Source: Shimia ponticola (GTDB lineage: Bacteria; Pseudomonadota; Alphaproteobacteria; Rhodobacterales; Rhodobacteraceae). From it: a stretch of DNA of 64,000 nucleotides. Under the pieces are notes generated by a model that ran no database searches, was not told the DNA's origin, and saw nothing but the letters and a program-made list of their open reading frames with translations. The stretch lies in the NCBI RefSeq assembly GCF_007995215.1, contig NZ_VCDK01000003.1, positions 1,054,001 through 1,118,000 on the forward strand, in the 5' to 3' direction. Positions 10,419 through 19,145 of this stretch are shown in pieces. Numbering within the stretch: position 1 is the stretch's first letter; each line of letters begins with the position of its first letter. Position numbers and translations under genes: made by a program.

Positions 10419-10616
10419 TTACCGCCCGCCCGTCCGTCCGGGAAAGCGCGGCGGACGCCCACCGCGTTGCTTGCCAGCCGGATCGCCCTTGCCGCGCGGC
10501 AAGACCCGCGGATCAAAACGTGGACGCTCGGATTTGCGCTTCAGGACGTCTGGCAACGGGCGTTGCGCAACATAGGATTGGTCCGCCTTGGCGGTTCTAT
10601 TAGATGTATCAGGCAT
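10419..10616 (-). CDS. small basic hypothetical protein
   Basis: 65 residues, rich in Arg, Lys, Pro and Gly, without hydrophobic segments. The RPRFDPRVLPRGKGDP stretch in the middle suggests conservation rather than a chance reading frame. An AGAGG site sits 6 bp before the ATG. It would be transcribed ahead of the DUF2161 gene with a 63-bp gap. I do not recognise a family. The charge and low complexity suggest RNA or ribosome association, but that is only a guess. Confidence 0.5.
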   Translation of the reverse strand: MPDTSNRTAKADQSYVAQRPLPDVLKRKSERPRFDPRVLPRGKGDPAGKQRGGRPPRFPGRTGGR

Positions 10617-10919
10617 GATTGGCCTCTTGGACAGAATTGAAATGGGATCAGAAAACCCCGGGCATTGCGGTCAGCGATGCAGGTCCATTGCCAGGCACTC
10701 CTTCAGAGGGGACGCCGCGATCACGCGGCTTCAGGATTGGGCGGTCTCAGGCCAGCTTGTCCATGTGCAGAGCACTCCTCTAAGGTGCATGCAGCCTAGG
10801 ATCATTGTCGGAATGCGTCAATCCCGCGCCCTCACCGCGCCCCCTCGTGACATCTTTGAACGCTGGGGCTATGAGGCACGCGATTTCAATATTTCTCCCA
10901 ACTCGACGGACTCATCCCC
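10617..10919. other. 303-bp gap with no recognised element
   Basis: Separates the divergent small basic gene and the pyrophosphatase gene, so it should hold promoters for both. I see no convincing ORF, RNA gene, repeat or operator palindrome in it. Confidence 0.5.
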
Positions 10920-11840
10920 ATGACCATCAAAGTTTTCGGCCACAAATCGCCTGACACGGACTCGACTGGCTCGCCTATCATTTGGGCGTGGTACCTCAAC
11001 CAGATCAAAGGCACCGAAGCCAAGCCAGTTCTTTTGGGTGAACCCAACACCGAAGCCGCATTCATGCTGAAGCGTTGGAACCTTGATAAGCCAGAAATCA
11101 TCGAAGACGTGGCCGACGACGAAGCAGTTGTCATCGTCGATACGAACAACCCTGCTGAGTTGCCTGCGAATATCAATGGCGCCGACATTCAGGGCATCAT
11201 CGACCACCACAAATTGGTTGGCGGAATTGAAACCAAGGGCCCTATCGAAATCCGCATCGAGCCCGTTGCCTGCACGGCCACGATCATGTGGAAGATGATC
11301 GGCAAGGACATGGCGCAAATGCCAACCGAGATCAAAGGCGCGATGCTGTCCTGCATCCTGTCCGACACGCTCGAATTCCGCTCGCCCACCACGACGCAAG
11401 AAGACAAAGCCATTGCATGGGACCTGGCTCAGGATCTGGGCGTCGAGATTTCCGAATACGCGTCAGAGATGTTCGAAGCCAAATCCGACGTCAGTGCGTT
11501 TTCCGATGCGGAACTGTTGCGCATGGACTCTAAGGAATACGCCGTGGGCGACACCAAATTCCGTGTTTCGGTTCTGGAAACCACCGCGCCGAAAATGGTG
11601 CTGGACCGCAAAGACAGCCTGATGGAATCGATGAAAACCGTCGCGTCCGAGGACGGCGTTGATCAGGTTCTTCTTTTCGTCGTGGATATCCTGAACGAAG
11701 AAGCGACCATGCTGATCCCGAACGACCTGACCAAGACCGTTGCCGAGAAATCGTTCGACGCAACCGTCGATGGCGACACCGTCGTCCTTCCCGGTGTCAT
11801 GAGCCGCAAGAAGCAGATCATCCCGAACCTGGCAGTCTGA
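10920..11840 (+). CDS. ppaC: manganese-dependent (family II) inorganic pyrophosphatase
   Basis: Hydrolyses pyrophosphate to phosphate in the cytosol. The 306 residues fit family II, of the DHH phosphoesterase superfamily. Metal-binding motifs are visible: GHKSPDTDS (His8, Asp12, Asp14), VDTNNP (Asp74) and the DHH signature IIDHHKLVGG (Asp95-His97). SDTLEF follows, and the C-terminal DHHA2 domain holds SRKKQIIPNL. It is a single-gene unit closed by a strong terminator. No CBS regulatory domain is inserted. Confidence 0.96.
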   Translation: MTIKVFGHKSPDTDSTGSPIIWAWYLNQIKGTEAKPVLLGEPNTEAAFMLKRWNLDKPEIIEDVADDEAVVIVDTNNPAELPANINGADIQGIIDHHKLVGGIETKGPIEIRIEPVACTATIMWKMIGKDMAQMPTEIKGAMLSCILSDTLEFRSPTTTQEDKAIAWDLAQDLGVEISEYASEMFEAKSDVSAFSDAELLRMDSKEYAVGDTKFRVSVLETTAPKMVLDRKDSLMESMKTVASEDGVDQVLLFVVDILNEEATMLIPNDLTKTVAEKSFDATVDGDTVVLPGVMSRKKQIIPNLAV

Positions 11841-11865
11841 TCGGCAGATCAACGTCAACAAGATC

Positions 11866-11894
11866 AAGGGCGCTGATTTCAGCGCCCTTTTTTT
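11866..11894 (+). terminator. terminator after the pyrophosphatase gene
   Basis: Perfect 9-bp stem AAGGGCGCT/AGCGCCCTT with a six-base loop, running into a seven-T tract. It begins 26 bp past the stop codon. This is the clearest factor-independent terminator in the window. Confidence 0.92.
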
Positions 11895-11967
11895 GTGCCG
11901 CCTTGCACCCTTGCGCCTTTGGCAGGGATTGGGTCTACCCATTGCATAGACAACGTGAGGCCAACCC

Positions 11968-12840
11968 ATGACGCAGATCATCACAAACCTGTCCGAAGTG
12001 TCAGACCGCTATGACCTGTTGTTTTGCGACCTCTGGGGATGTGTCCATAACGGCTACGAACCTTTCCCCGATGCCGTGGCCGCGCTTCAGGCGTTTCGTG
12101 CAAAAGGCGGAACCGTGATATTGGTGACGAACGCCCCGCGTCCACGCGGGTCTGTTCAAAAACAGCTCGACCGCATGGGCCTGCCGCGTGACAGCTATGA
12201 TGACATCGCCACCTCTGGCGACAGCGCCCGTTCGGCGATGTTCCGAGGGGCCGTCGGCGAAAAGGTCTATTTCATTGGCGAAGACCATGATCAGGCGTTT
12301 TTCGAGCCACTCGCACTCGAAGAGAACCCGGTCACCATTACGCAGGTCCCGTTGGATGAGGCTGAAGGGATCGTGTGCTGCGGTCCGTTCGACCCGCACG
12401 CGGACCCCGAGGTGAACCGTGCCGATTTTCTTTACGCTAAGCAAAAGGGGATGAAATTGCTCTGCGCCAATCCGGATATCGTTGTAGACCGTGGCGAAAG
12501 CCGGGAATGGTGCGCGGGGGCTCTAGCGCGGCTTTACACCAAGATGGGCGGTGAGAGCCTGTATTTTGGAAAACCGCACCCACCGATCTATGATCTGGCG
12601 CGACGCCGCACCGCAGCAATGGGCAAGGATATCTCCGACGGACTAACGCTCTGCATCGGCGATGGAATCAATACCGATGTGCAGGGCGCGGTGGGTGAAG
12701 ACCTCGACAGCCTGTTTATCACAGGCGGATTGGCCGCCAAGGAAACGAAAACCGGTACACAGCCGGATACCGAAGCCCTGAACCGTTACCTTTCCGACAC
12801 AGGTTTCGCGCCAACTTACTCAATTGGCTACCTACGATAG
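11968..12840 (+). CDS. HAD-superfamily hydrolase, TIGR01459-like (NagD-type)
   Basis: 290 residues with HAD motifs in order: FCDLWGCVHNG at 19-29 (nucleophile Asp21), VTNAPRP at 53-59 (motif II), GKPHPPIYDLA (motif III lysine) and IGDGINTDVQGA (motif IV acidic pair). As I recall this subfamily, it normally has D-x-W-G instead of the usual DxD, so the missing second aspartate is not a defect. The cap is of the NagD/C2 type. The substrate is unknown, probably a sugar phosphate or nucleotide. GTGAGG precedes the ATG. Confidence 0.88.
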   Translation: MTQIITNLSEVSDRYDLLFCDLWGCVHNGYEPFPDAVAALQAFRAKGGTVILVTNAPRPRGSVQKQLDRMGLPRDSYDDIATSGDSARSAMFRGAVGEKVYFIGEDHDQAFFEPLALEENPVTITQVPLDEAEGIVCCGPFDPHADPEVNRADFLYAKQKGMKLLCANPDIVVDRGESREWCAGALARLYTKMGGESLYFGKPHPPIYDLARRRTAAMGKDISDGLTLCIGDGINTDVQGAVGEDLDSLFITGGLAAKETKTGTQPDTEALNRYLSDTGFAPTYSIGYLR

Positions 12841-12928
12841 TCGCAAGACGTTTTTCTGCGTTTGCAAAGTAATAATATTTCGCCTATACGTTCCTCACTG
12901 ACTTTTTGTTACGTGTAGGAATCAACAG

Positions 12929-13372
12929 ATGCTGGACAACATGCCCCGCGGGACCATCGTTATCGAAGACCTTGAGGTCGGCATGAAACGCCACCTGCAC
13001 AAGATCGTCTCCGATAAAGATATCGAGATGTTTGCCGAGGTCTCGACAGACCACAATCCGGTCCACCTCGATGATGACTATGCGCATGACACCATTTTTG
13101 AGGGCCGCATTGCCCACGGAATGCTGACCGCCGGTCTGATCAGCGCTGTGATCGGAGAACAGTTGCCAGGACACGGCACCGTTTATTTGGGCCAGACGCT
13201 TAAATTCATGGCACCGGTGCGCCCAGGCGATTTGGTCAAGGCAGAGGTCGAAGTGACCGCCATCGACTATGCCAAGCGCCGAGTCACCATGGACACCTAT
13301 TGCGAGGTGGACGGCAAGAAGGTCCTCAAGGGGGAAGCCACCGTTCTGGCCCCGTCGCGCAAGTTCGACTAA
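12929..13372 (+). CDS. MaoC-family (R)-enoyl-CoA hydratase
   Basis: 147-residue hot-dog-fold protein. STDHNPVHLDDDYA at 39-52 is the hydratase-2 signature with catalytic Asp41 and His46, followed by the conserved IAHGML at 61-66. This class hydrates trans-2-enoyl-CoA to (R)-3-hydroxyacyl-CoA in fatty-acid breakdown or polyhydroxyalkanoate precursor supply. No PHA genes are adjacent. TAGGA precedes the ATG; a second ATG at codon 5 is possible. It is followed closely by ribF. Confidence 0.9.
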   Translation: MLDNMPRGTIVIEDLEVGMKRHLHKIVSDKDIEMFAEVSTDHNPVHLDDDYAHDTIFEGRIAHGMLTAGLISAVIGEQLPGHGTVYLGQTLKFMAPVRPGDLVKAEVEVTAIDYAKRRVTMDTYCEVDGKKVLKGEATVLAPSRKFD

Positions 13373-13426
13373 CCAAACCGCTTCCCGGTCTTGTCCCGCC
13401 CGATGCGGCGGGATACGTCACCGGTG

Positions 13427-14365
13427 ATGCAGCGCTATACAAGCCTTTCTTCGATCCCATCAGATGCCCGTGGCGCGAGTGTCGCCGTGGGCAACTTTGA
13501 CGGTGTGCATCTGGGCCACCAAGCGGTCATCGACATCGCGCGCCAGCCGGATGCGCCGCTGGGCGTGGTCACGTTCGAACCCCACCCGCGCCAGTTTTTT
13601 GCCGAGCATCGGCAAATGGATTTGCCGCCTTTTCGTCTGACAGATGCACAAGCCCGCGCAAACCGGCTCGAGAAACTGGGCGTCGATCTGTTGTTCGAGA
13701 TGCCCTTCACCGCCAATCTTGCCGCGCTGACGCCCGAGGCCTTTGTAAACGACATCCTGCTCGACGGCATCGGGGCGCGCCATGTTGTGGTCGGTCAGGA
13801 CTTTTTCTTTGGAAAAAACCGTGCGGGCAACGCCGACACCCTTGTCGAACTTGGCAGGGCCGCAGGCATCGACGTCACCGTTGCCCCTCTTGTCGGGCTT
13901 GGTGAAACTGAGGTCAGCAGCACCAACATCCGCAAGGCACTTGGCGAAGGACGCCCGGCGGATGCGGCCAAGATGTTGGGCCACTGGCACCGGATCGTAG
14001 GCCCGGTTATCCACGGCGAAAAACGCGGACGAGAGCTGGGATATCCCACGGCCAACATGTCCATTGCGGGCCTGCACCCACCGGCCTTTGGCGTCTATGC
14101 TGTGGTCGTTGATGTGTTGGATGGCACCCATGCGGGCACTTATCACGGAGCCGCCTCTATCGGAGTGCGCCCCATGTTTGGCGAAAACATCCCGAACTGC
14201 GAAACCTTTATCTTCGATTTCAAAGGTGACCTTTACGGTGCAAACCTATCGGTCGGTCTTGTGTCCTATCTCCGCGGCGAAGAGAAATTCGACAGCCTCG
14301 ACGCACTGATCACCCAGATGTCCGCCGATTGCGACTCCGCCCGAGATATTCTGAGCGCGCTATGA
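13427..14365 (+). CDS. ribF: bifunctional riboflavin kinase/FAD synthetase RibF
   Basis: Makes FMN and FAD from riboflavin. In the 312 residues, the N-terminal adenylyltransferase shows GNFDGVHLGHQ at 22-32, FEPHPRQFF, GQDFFFG and VSSTNIRKALGEG. The C-terminal flavokinase shows GRELGYPTANM and the GVYAV strand. Two starts are possible; ATG at 13427 is preferred because family members begin only about 20 residues before GNFDG, whereas 13391 adds an unlikely Arg-rich leader. It overlaps the next gene by ATGA. Confidence 0.95.
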   Translation: MQRYTSLSSIPSDARGASVAVGNFDGVHLGHQAVIDIARQPDAPLGVVTFEPHPRQFFAEHRQMDLPPFRLTDAQARANRLEKLGVDLLFEMPFTANLAALTPEAFVNDILLDGIGARHVVVGQDFFFGKNRAGNADTLVELGRAAGIDVTVAPLVGLGETEVSSTNIRKALGEGRPADAAKMLGHWHRIVGPVIHGEKRGRELGYPTANMSIAGLHPPAFGVYAVVVDVLDGTHAGTYHGAASIGVRPMFGENIPNCETFIFDFKGDLYGANLSVGLVSYLRGEEKFDSLDALITQMSADCDSARDILSAL

Positions 14366-14829
14366 GCGACCCCATCGACCGCGCGGGGCTGCGCGACCGC
14401 TATTGGGAACGCGTCCCGCTGAAAAACATGACGCCTAAGGAGTGGGAAGCACTCTGCGATGGCTGCGGACGCTGCTGCCTCAACAAATTGGAAGATCCCG
14501 ATACTGGCGAGGTCGCCCTGACACGCGTCGCTTGCCGCCTGCTGGACGGGGAAACCTGCCGCTGCGCGCAATACGACATCCGCCACCAATTCGTGCCCGA
14601 ATGCATTCGCATGACCCCCGCCACGATTGAACAGCACGCCTATTGGCTACCCAAAACCTGTGCCTACAGGATTTTGTTTTACGGAGGCGAGCTCCACGAT
14701 TGGCACCCGCTGATCAGTGGCACCGCACAGACGGTGCATGACGCCGGCATCTCCGTGCAGGGGTGGACGGTGCCAGAGTTTGAGGTTCCTGAAGAAGAAT
14801 GGGAAGATCACATTATCCCGGATGAGTGA
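14362..14829 (+). CDS. YcgN-family cysteine cluster protein
   Basis: 155 residues with eight cysteines in a conserved pattern: CDGCGRCC at 32-39, Cys58, CRC at 66-68 and Cys81. This is the UPF0153/YkgJ-YcgN type, thought to bind zinc or an iron-sulfur cluster. The function is unknown. The start overlaps the ribF stop (ATGA), so the two are translationally coupled; whether they cooperate is not known. Confidence 0.88.
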   Translation: MSDPIDRAGLRDRYWERVPLKNMTPKEWEALCDGCGRCCLNKLEDPDTGEVALTRVACRLLDGETCRCAQYDIRHQFVPECIRMTPATIEQHAYWLPKTCAYRILFYGGELHDWHPLISGTAQTVHDAGISVQGWTVPEFEVPEEEWEDHIIPDE

Positions 14830-14930
14830 CCCGCTGGTCTTAACTTAGGGTCTAGAGCGGAACAGCATCTTTAACGGCTGGTCGATGTGCTCCCCTCAGT
14901 ACATTTGACAATCGCCGCCCACCGCTTTCA

Positions 14931-15995
14931 ATGCGCCTCATGCCAAACCTCACCTTCGCCTCTGACAACACCGGACCAGCCCACACGCGCATCATGCAAG
15001 CCGTGGTTGATGCCAATACAGGCCCTGCCATGCCCTATGGCGCCGATGAGCTGAACGCCCGTGCCGTGACCCGCATCCGTGAGGTGTTCGAGGCCCCAGA
15101 CGCCGCCGTCTATTTCGTCGCGACTGGCACCGCAGCCAATGCCCTGATCCTCGCGACGCTGGCAAACCCTTGGGACGCCATCTACGGACACCGGACATCC
15201 CATATCGAAGACGACGAATGCAACGCGCCCGAATTCTACGCAGGCGGCGCGAAACTGCGCCTTGTCGATGGCCCGGATGGCAAAATGACGCCAGAGGCCC
15301 TGCGTGCCGCTATCGCACAAAGCCCGGGTGGGGACGTTCACACGGCACAACGCGGCCCTGTCTCAATCACGCAAGCCACCGAAAAAGGCACCGCACACAC
15401 GCTAGGGGAAATCCGCGCGCTGACGCAGGTCGCCCATGACCACGGTCTGTCCACGCATATGGATGGCGCGCGCTTTACCAACGCGATGGTCCATCTCGAC
15501 TGCACCGCGGCCGAGATGACCTGGAAATCAGGTATCGACACGGTGTCTTTCGGCGGCACCAAGAACGGGTGTCTTGGTGTCGAGGCCGCAATCTTCTTTG
15601 ACCCGAAACACGCGTGGGAGTTCGAGCTGCGCCGAAAACGCGGCGCGCATCTTTGGTCCAAACACCGGTTTCTCAGCGCCCAGATGGATGCCTACATGAG
15701 CGATGGGCTTTGGATCGACATGGCGCAGAGTGCCAACGGCGCAGCCGCACGGCTCGCCGCCGGGATCACGGATCACCCTGACACATCGCTCGACTACACG
15801 TCCGGCTCAAACCTGCTTTTCGCGCGTTTCCCGCGCGCGATACACACCCGTCTCCATGCCGCTGGCGCACGCTATTACCTTTTCGGCGATGCCGATGGGC
15901 CAGACGACGAACAGGTGTTATGCCGTCTCGTCTGCGATTGGTCGAAAACAGACGAAGATGTCGACGCCTTCCTCGCGCTCATGACCGCCGGATAG
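14931..15995 (+). CDS. ltaE: low-specificity L-threonine aldolase
   Basis: PLP-dependent enzyme cleaving L-threonine or allo-threonine to glycine and acetaldehyde. In 354 residues it has the fold-type I beta-eliminating lyase features: HIEDDECNAPEF at 91-102, HMDGAR at 176-181 holding the cofactor, and GGTKNG at 208-213 with Lys211 as the PLP Schiff-base lysine. An alternative ATG three codons in is equally plausible, as neither has a clear ribosome site. The 3' end overlaps the convergent hydrolase gene by 17 bp. Confidence 0.92.
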   Translation: MRLMPNLTFASDNTGPAHTRIMQAVVDANTGPAMPYGADELNARAVTRIREVFEAPDAAVYFVATGTAANALILATLANPWDAIYGHRTSHIEDDECNAPEFYAGGAKLRLVDGPDGKMTPEALRAAIAQSPGGDVHTAQRGPVSITQATEKGTAHTLGEIRALTQVAHDHGLSTHMDGARFTNAMVHLDCTAAEMTWKSGIDTVSFGGTKNGCLGVEAAIFFDPKHAWEFELRRKRGAHLWSKHRFLSAQMDAYMSDGLWIDMAQSANGAAARLAAGITDHPDTSLDYTSGSNLLFARFPRAIHTRLHAAGARYYLFGDADGPDDEQVLCRLVCDWSKTDEDVDAFLALMTAG

Positions 15996-16734
15996 CGGCC
16001 ACCACATCTCGGGCATGGGTAATTGGGGCCATGTGCCCTGCGCCCTGAACCACGGTCTCAAACGCCTGCGGCAACCGCGCCATGATCGCGCTGTGGATTG
16101 CTGGCACAATCGGCTGCGTGTCAGACCCGCGCACCAGATGGACCGGGCAGTCTAACTGCTCCAACACACCCGGCGCAAAGACACGGCCACTATCCCCCGT
16201 GATCCCGTCACCCTGCGCGATGATCATCGGCATTTGCCCGGACAACTGATCCAGTTCCGCCTCAGAGGGCGGCTTGCCGGTCCCCCAAAGCGCGGTGAAG
16301 GCCCGCGCCATCTCGCGCAGATCACCAGCTTCATACGCTGCGACTACCGGCTCAAACGACGCTTCGTGCGCAGAAAAGGCGTCTGCATCGTGATCCCGCA
16401 CTGCTGCAAAGTAGACCGGTTCAATCAGGGTCAGCCGTTCCACCATATCCGGTCTCTCGACGGCTAACCTCAGCGCTACAGTTCCTCCAAAGGAATGACC
16501 GACCACGTGAGACGGACCGCTTAGCAAAGACGCGGCCCAGTCCACAGATTGCGCCTGATAATCCAGCGCCCTGTCCCATGCCGGTGATCCACCATGCCCC
16601 GGCAGGTCATAGGCCAATACCTGATGATCGCGCAGCCCAGCCATCACGCCAGCCCACGCGCCAAGATGCGCCAAAGCGCAATGGATCAAGAGGATCGGCG
16701 GCCCATCACCCCGCCGCACATGGTTTGGCGTCAC
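15979..16734 (-). CDS. alpha/beta hydrolase
   Basis: 251-residue cytosolic alpha/beta hydrolase. It has ILLIHCALAHLG at 14-25 near the oxyanion hole, the nucleophile elbow VVGHSFGGT at 77-85 (Ser81), and GAGHMAPITH near the C-terminus with the catalytic histidine. The substrate is unknown. Translation starts with GTG, overlapping the stop of the upstream isomerase gene (GTGA), so the pair forms one operon and may act on the same aromatic or ester compound. That pathway link is inference. Confidence 0.85.
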   Translation of the reverse strand: MTPNHVRRGDGPPILLIHCALAHLGAWAGVMAGLRDHQVLAYDLPGHGGSPAWDRALDYQAQSVDWAASLLSGPSHVVGHSFGGTVALRLAVERPDMVERLTLIEPVYFAAVRDHDADAFSAHEASFEPVVAAYEAGDLREMARAFTALWGTGKPPSEAELDQLSGQMPMIIAQGDGITGDSGRVFAPGVLEQLDCPVHLVRGSDTQPIVPAIHSAIMARLPQAFETVVQGAGHMAPITHARDVVAAIRRS

Positions 16735-17330
16735 AGCTTGCCTGACAGATAGAGGTCCAGATCCTCAATGCGATCTTGCCCCCAGAACCGCTGATCATCA
16801 TCCGTGATATAAAACGGCGCTCCATAGGCCCCGGCGCTCACCGCATCTTCCAGATTGCGCGCGTATTCCTCAGCCCCAGCGAGCAACCCACTGTCGGCCA
16901 ACCCCGGATCAAAGCCTGCCCGCGTCAGACAGTCCTTGATCACATCATCCTGCGCGATGTCCTTCTCTTCGGCCCAGCAGGCGGACGTAAATGACGCCAC
17001 CAGCGCGCCCAGATCGCCTTCGCCGGTCTTTGCGGCTGCGATGAACGCGTAGCAGGACGGTGCTGGATTCGTCGGCCAATGTGCAGGCTTCAGGTTAAAC
17101 GGCATCCCAACTTTCTTGGCCTGACGGACAAGCTCTTGCGCGCGATATTCCTGCCGCGATGGGTGACGATCCTTTGGCGGCGTGCCCCCCGTGCGCGAAA
17201 ACAAGGCGATGATATCCAGCGGCTTGTAAGCGATCGTCGCGCCGTGTTTGGCGGCCACCTCCTCCATCCGGGTGCCTGCGAGGTAGGTGTAGGGTGAGAT
17301 TGTCGAGAAGTAGTAGTCGATATGCGCCAT
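16731..17330 (-). CDS. 2-hydroxychromene-2-carboxylate isomerase family protein
   Basis: 199-residue DsbA-like thioredoxin-fold protein of the kappa-GST/HCCA isomerase group. It opens DYYFSTISPYTYLAG at 5-19; Ser12 sits where the catalytic serine is found. The cis-proline loop appears as YGAPFYI near 165, followed by FWGQDRIEDL. Family members isomerise 2-hydroxychromene-2-carboxylate in naphthalene degradation using glutathione, but many homologues have other roles. No other aromatic-degradation genes are nearby. Confidence 0.87.
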   Translation of the reverse strand: MAHIDYYFSTISPYTYLAGTRMEEVAAKHGATIAYKPLDIIALFSRTGGTPPKDRHPSRQEYRAQELVRQAKKVGMPFNLKPAHWPTNPAPSCYAFIAAAKTGEGDLGALVASFTSACWAEEKDIAQDDVIKDCLTRAGFDPGLADSGLLAGAEEYARNLEDAVSAGAYGAPFYITDDDQRFWGQDRIEDLDLYLSGKL

Positions 17331-17473
17331 GGTGGCTGTTTTCCCTGAATTAACGGGGCACCTTTTGTGTCCTTGGAGCGGAGCCTAGCCCCGTGCTAGG
17401 GGGTGTCAACGCCAGCGACTCAGGGGACATGACGGGTCACATCTGGCATGGGACAAAACAGGACACCTGGGAC

Positions 17474-18490
17474 ATGGCGACATCAGTCGAACCAAAGCTG
17501 ATTTCCGGCAACGCAAACATGACACTGGCCCGCGCGGTTGCGCGGCGCATGTCGATGCATCGGGGCATGGGCATCGGCCTCCTCGATGCACGTGTCGAAC
17601 GCTTCAACGATGGTGAGATCTTCATCGAGGTCTACGAAAACGTCCGTGGCGAAGACATGTTCATCATCCAGCCGACATCGAACCCGGCCAATGACAACCT
17701 GATGGAATTGCTGATCATGGCCGACGCTTTGCGGCGGTCATCGGCTCAGCGGATCACGGCAGTGATCCCCTATTTCGGCTATGCCCGTCAGGACCGCCGG
17801 ACCAAGGCACGCACGCCGATTACGGCAAAGCTTGTGGCGAACATGCTGGTGGAAGCTGGCGTAGAGCGGGTCCTGACCATGGACCTCCACGCAGCGCAGA
17901 TTCAGGGCTTCTTCGATATTCCGGTCGACAACCTCTATGCCTCGCCAATCTTTGCGCTCGACGTCAAAAACAACTTCAAGAACATGGACGACGTCATGGT
18001 CGTGTCACCGGACGTCGGCGGCGTAGCACGTGCGCGCGAATTGGCGCAACGCATCGGTGCGGGGCTGTCCATCGTCGACAAACGCCGTAACAAGCCCGGC
18101 GAAGTCGCCGAGATGACCGTGATTGGTGACGTAAAAGGCAAGAAATGCCTGATCGTGGACGACATTGCCGACACCGCAGGCACGCTCTGCAAGGCAGCTG
18201 AAGTTCTTATGGAGCACGGTGCAACCGAGGTGCATTCCTACATCACACACGGCGTCCTCTCTGGTCCCGCCGTCGAACGGATCACAAATTCGGTCATGAA
18301 ATCTCTGGTCATCACCGACACCATCGAGGCCCCCGAGCCGGTCAAGAATTGCAAAAAGATCCGCATCGTTCCCACCGCTCCGATCTTTGCTCAGGGCATC
18401 CTGAACATCTGGAACGGCACGTCGGTTTCCTCGCTCTTTGACCTGAGCACGCTCGGCCCAATCTACGAAGGCCTCTACGACTGGGAGTGA
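17474..18490 (+). CDS. prs: ribose-phosphate pyrophosphokinase
   Basis: Makes PRPP from ribose 5-phosphate and ATP, supplying purine, pyrimidine and histidine synthesis (purEK and hisG are elsewhere in the window). In 338 residues it has [22 protein letters not shown]-type flexible-loop residues around 87-109, the DLH pair at 137-139, and the PRPP-binding [10 protein letters not shown] at 228-237. The ATG at 17474 matches the usual opening ([12 protein letters not shown]); a start 27 codons earlier would add an untypical leader. A hairpin terminator follows. Confidence 0.97.
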   Translation: MATSVEPKLISGNANMTLARAVARRMSMHRGMGIGLLDARVERFNDGEIFIEVYENVRGEDMFIIQPTSNPANDNLMELLIMADALRRSSAQRITAVIPYFGYARQDRRTKARTPITAKLVANMLVEAGVERVLTMDLHAAQIQGFFDIPVDNLYASPIFALDVKNNFKNMDDVMVVSPDVGGVARARELAQRIGAGLSIVDKRRNKPGEVAEMTVIGDVKGKKCLIVDDIADTAGTLCKAAEVLMEHGATEVHSYITHGVLSGPAVERITNSVMKSLVITDTIEAPEPVKNCKKIRIVPTAPIFAQGILNIWNGTSVSSLFDLSTLGPIYEGLYDWE

Positions 18491-18511
18491 GCACCGGATC
18501 CGCTTTGCTGA

Positions 18512-18534
18512 CAAAAGGTCCATTGGACCTTTTG
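18512..18534 (+). terminator. terminator after prs
   Basis: Perfect 10-bp inverted repeat CAAAAGGTCC/GGACCTTTTG with a three-base loop, 22 bp past the prs stop. The A/T bases of the stem supply a short U-run. It lies between convergent genes and could serve both directions. Confidence 0.75.
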
Positions 18535-18562
18535 AGGTGCGAACGGGCGGAGCCCAAGCTGG

Positions 18563-19036
18563 TCAGGCGCGCGTGCAGATTGATGAATTCCCGTTCAGCT
18601 TGTTTGTGAGTTGATAGGATGTACGGGTGACTGAGTTGATGGCGTAGACATCGCGGACACCGATCTGTTCCTTAACACTCGACCGAAATTGAGCATAGCG
18701 CTCTGCCGTGGCGTTGACACCAGCGACCGTCACTTTTTGCACATTCGCATGGGTAAGCGTTTCCAGGAACGTGTCTCCATCCACACTCCAAGACGTTTGA
18801 TAGCGAATGACAACTTCCGTCTCTGTTATGGCGGAGACCATGGTCACCGTTGTTAATCCCGCAACGGTTCCATCCTCAAAAACCTCTAATCGACTATTCG
18901 CGGTGCCATTTGAACCCTTGACCTGACACGTCCAAGATCCGACGAAACTCTTTTCACGCGCAGCCTCCACAGGGAGCGCTAGCGCAGTCGTTAAGGCGCA
19001 GGCGAGCGCTGCGGCGGCAATTGAATTCGACTGCAT
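18563..19036 (-). CDS. secreted hypothetical protein
   Basis: 157 residues with a signal peptide (AAAALACALTTALALPVEA, cleavage after about residue 26). The mature part is a small beta-rich domain: a FVGSWTCQVKG strand near the start and a single late cysteine in SSICTRA, suggesting one disulfide with the Cys of WTC. The pattern resembles short lipocalin-like or META-like exported domains, but I do not recognise the family. First of four accessory genes before the ATP synthase operon. Confidence 0.65.
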   Translation of the reverse strand: MQSNSIAAAALACALTTALALPVEAAREKSFVGSWTCQVKGSNGTANSRLEVFEDGTVAGLTTVTMVSAITETEVVIRYQTSWSVDGDTFLETLTHANVQKVTVAGVNATAERYAQFRSSVKEQIGVRDVYAINSVTRTSYQLTNKLNGNSSICTRA

Positions 19037-19145
19037 TCTAGTACCTTTCCAAATCGGTTTCTGTCCGCAGCCTCCATAGCGAACGGCCTTGGGTGCCAGC
19101 TTGCATCACATCTCAATACAATTTCATGGCGATCGCCACCTTTTC

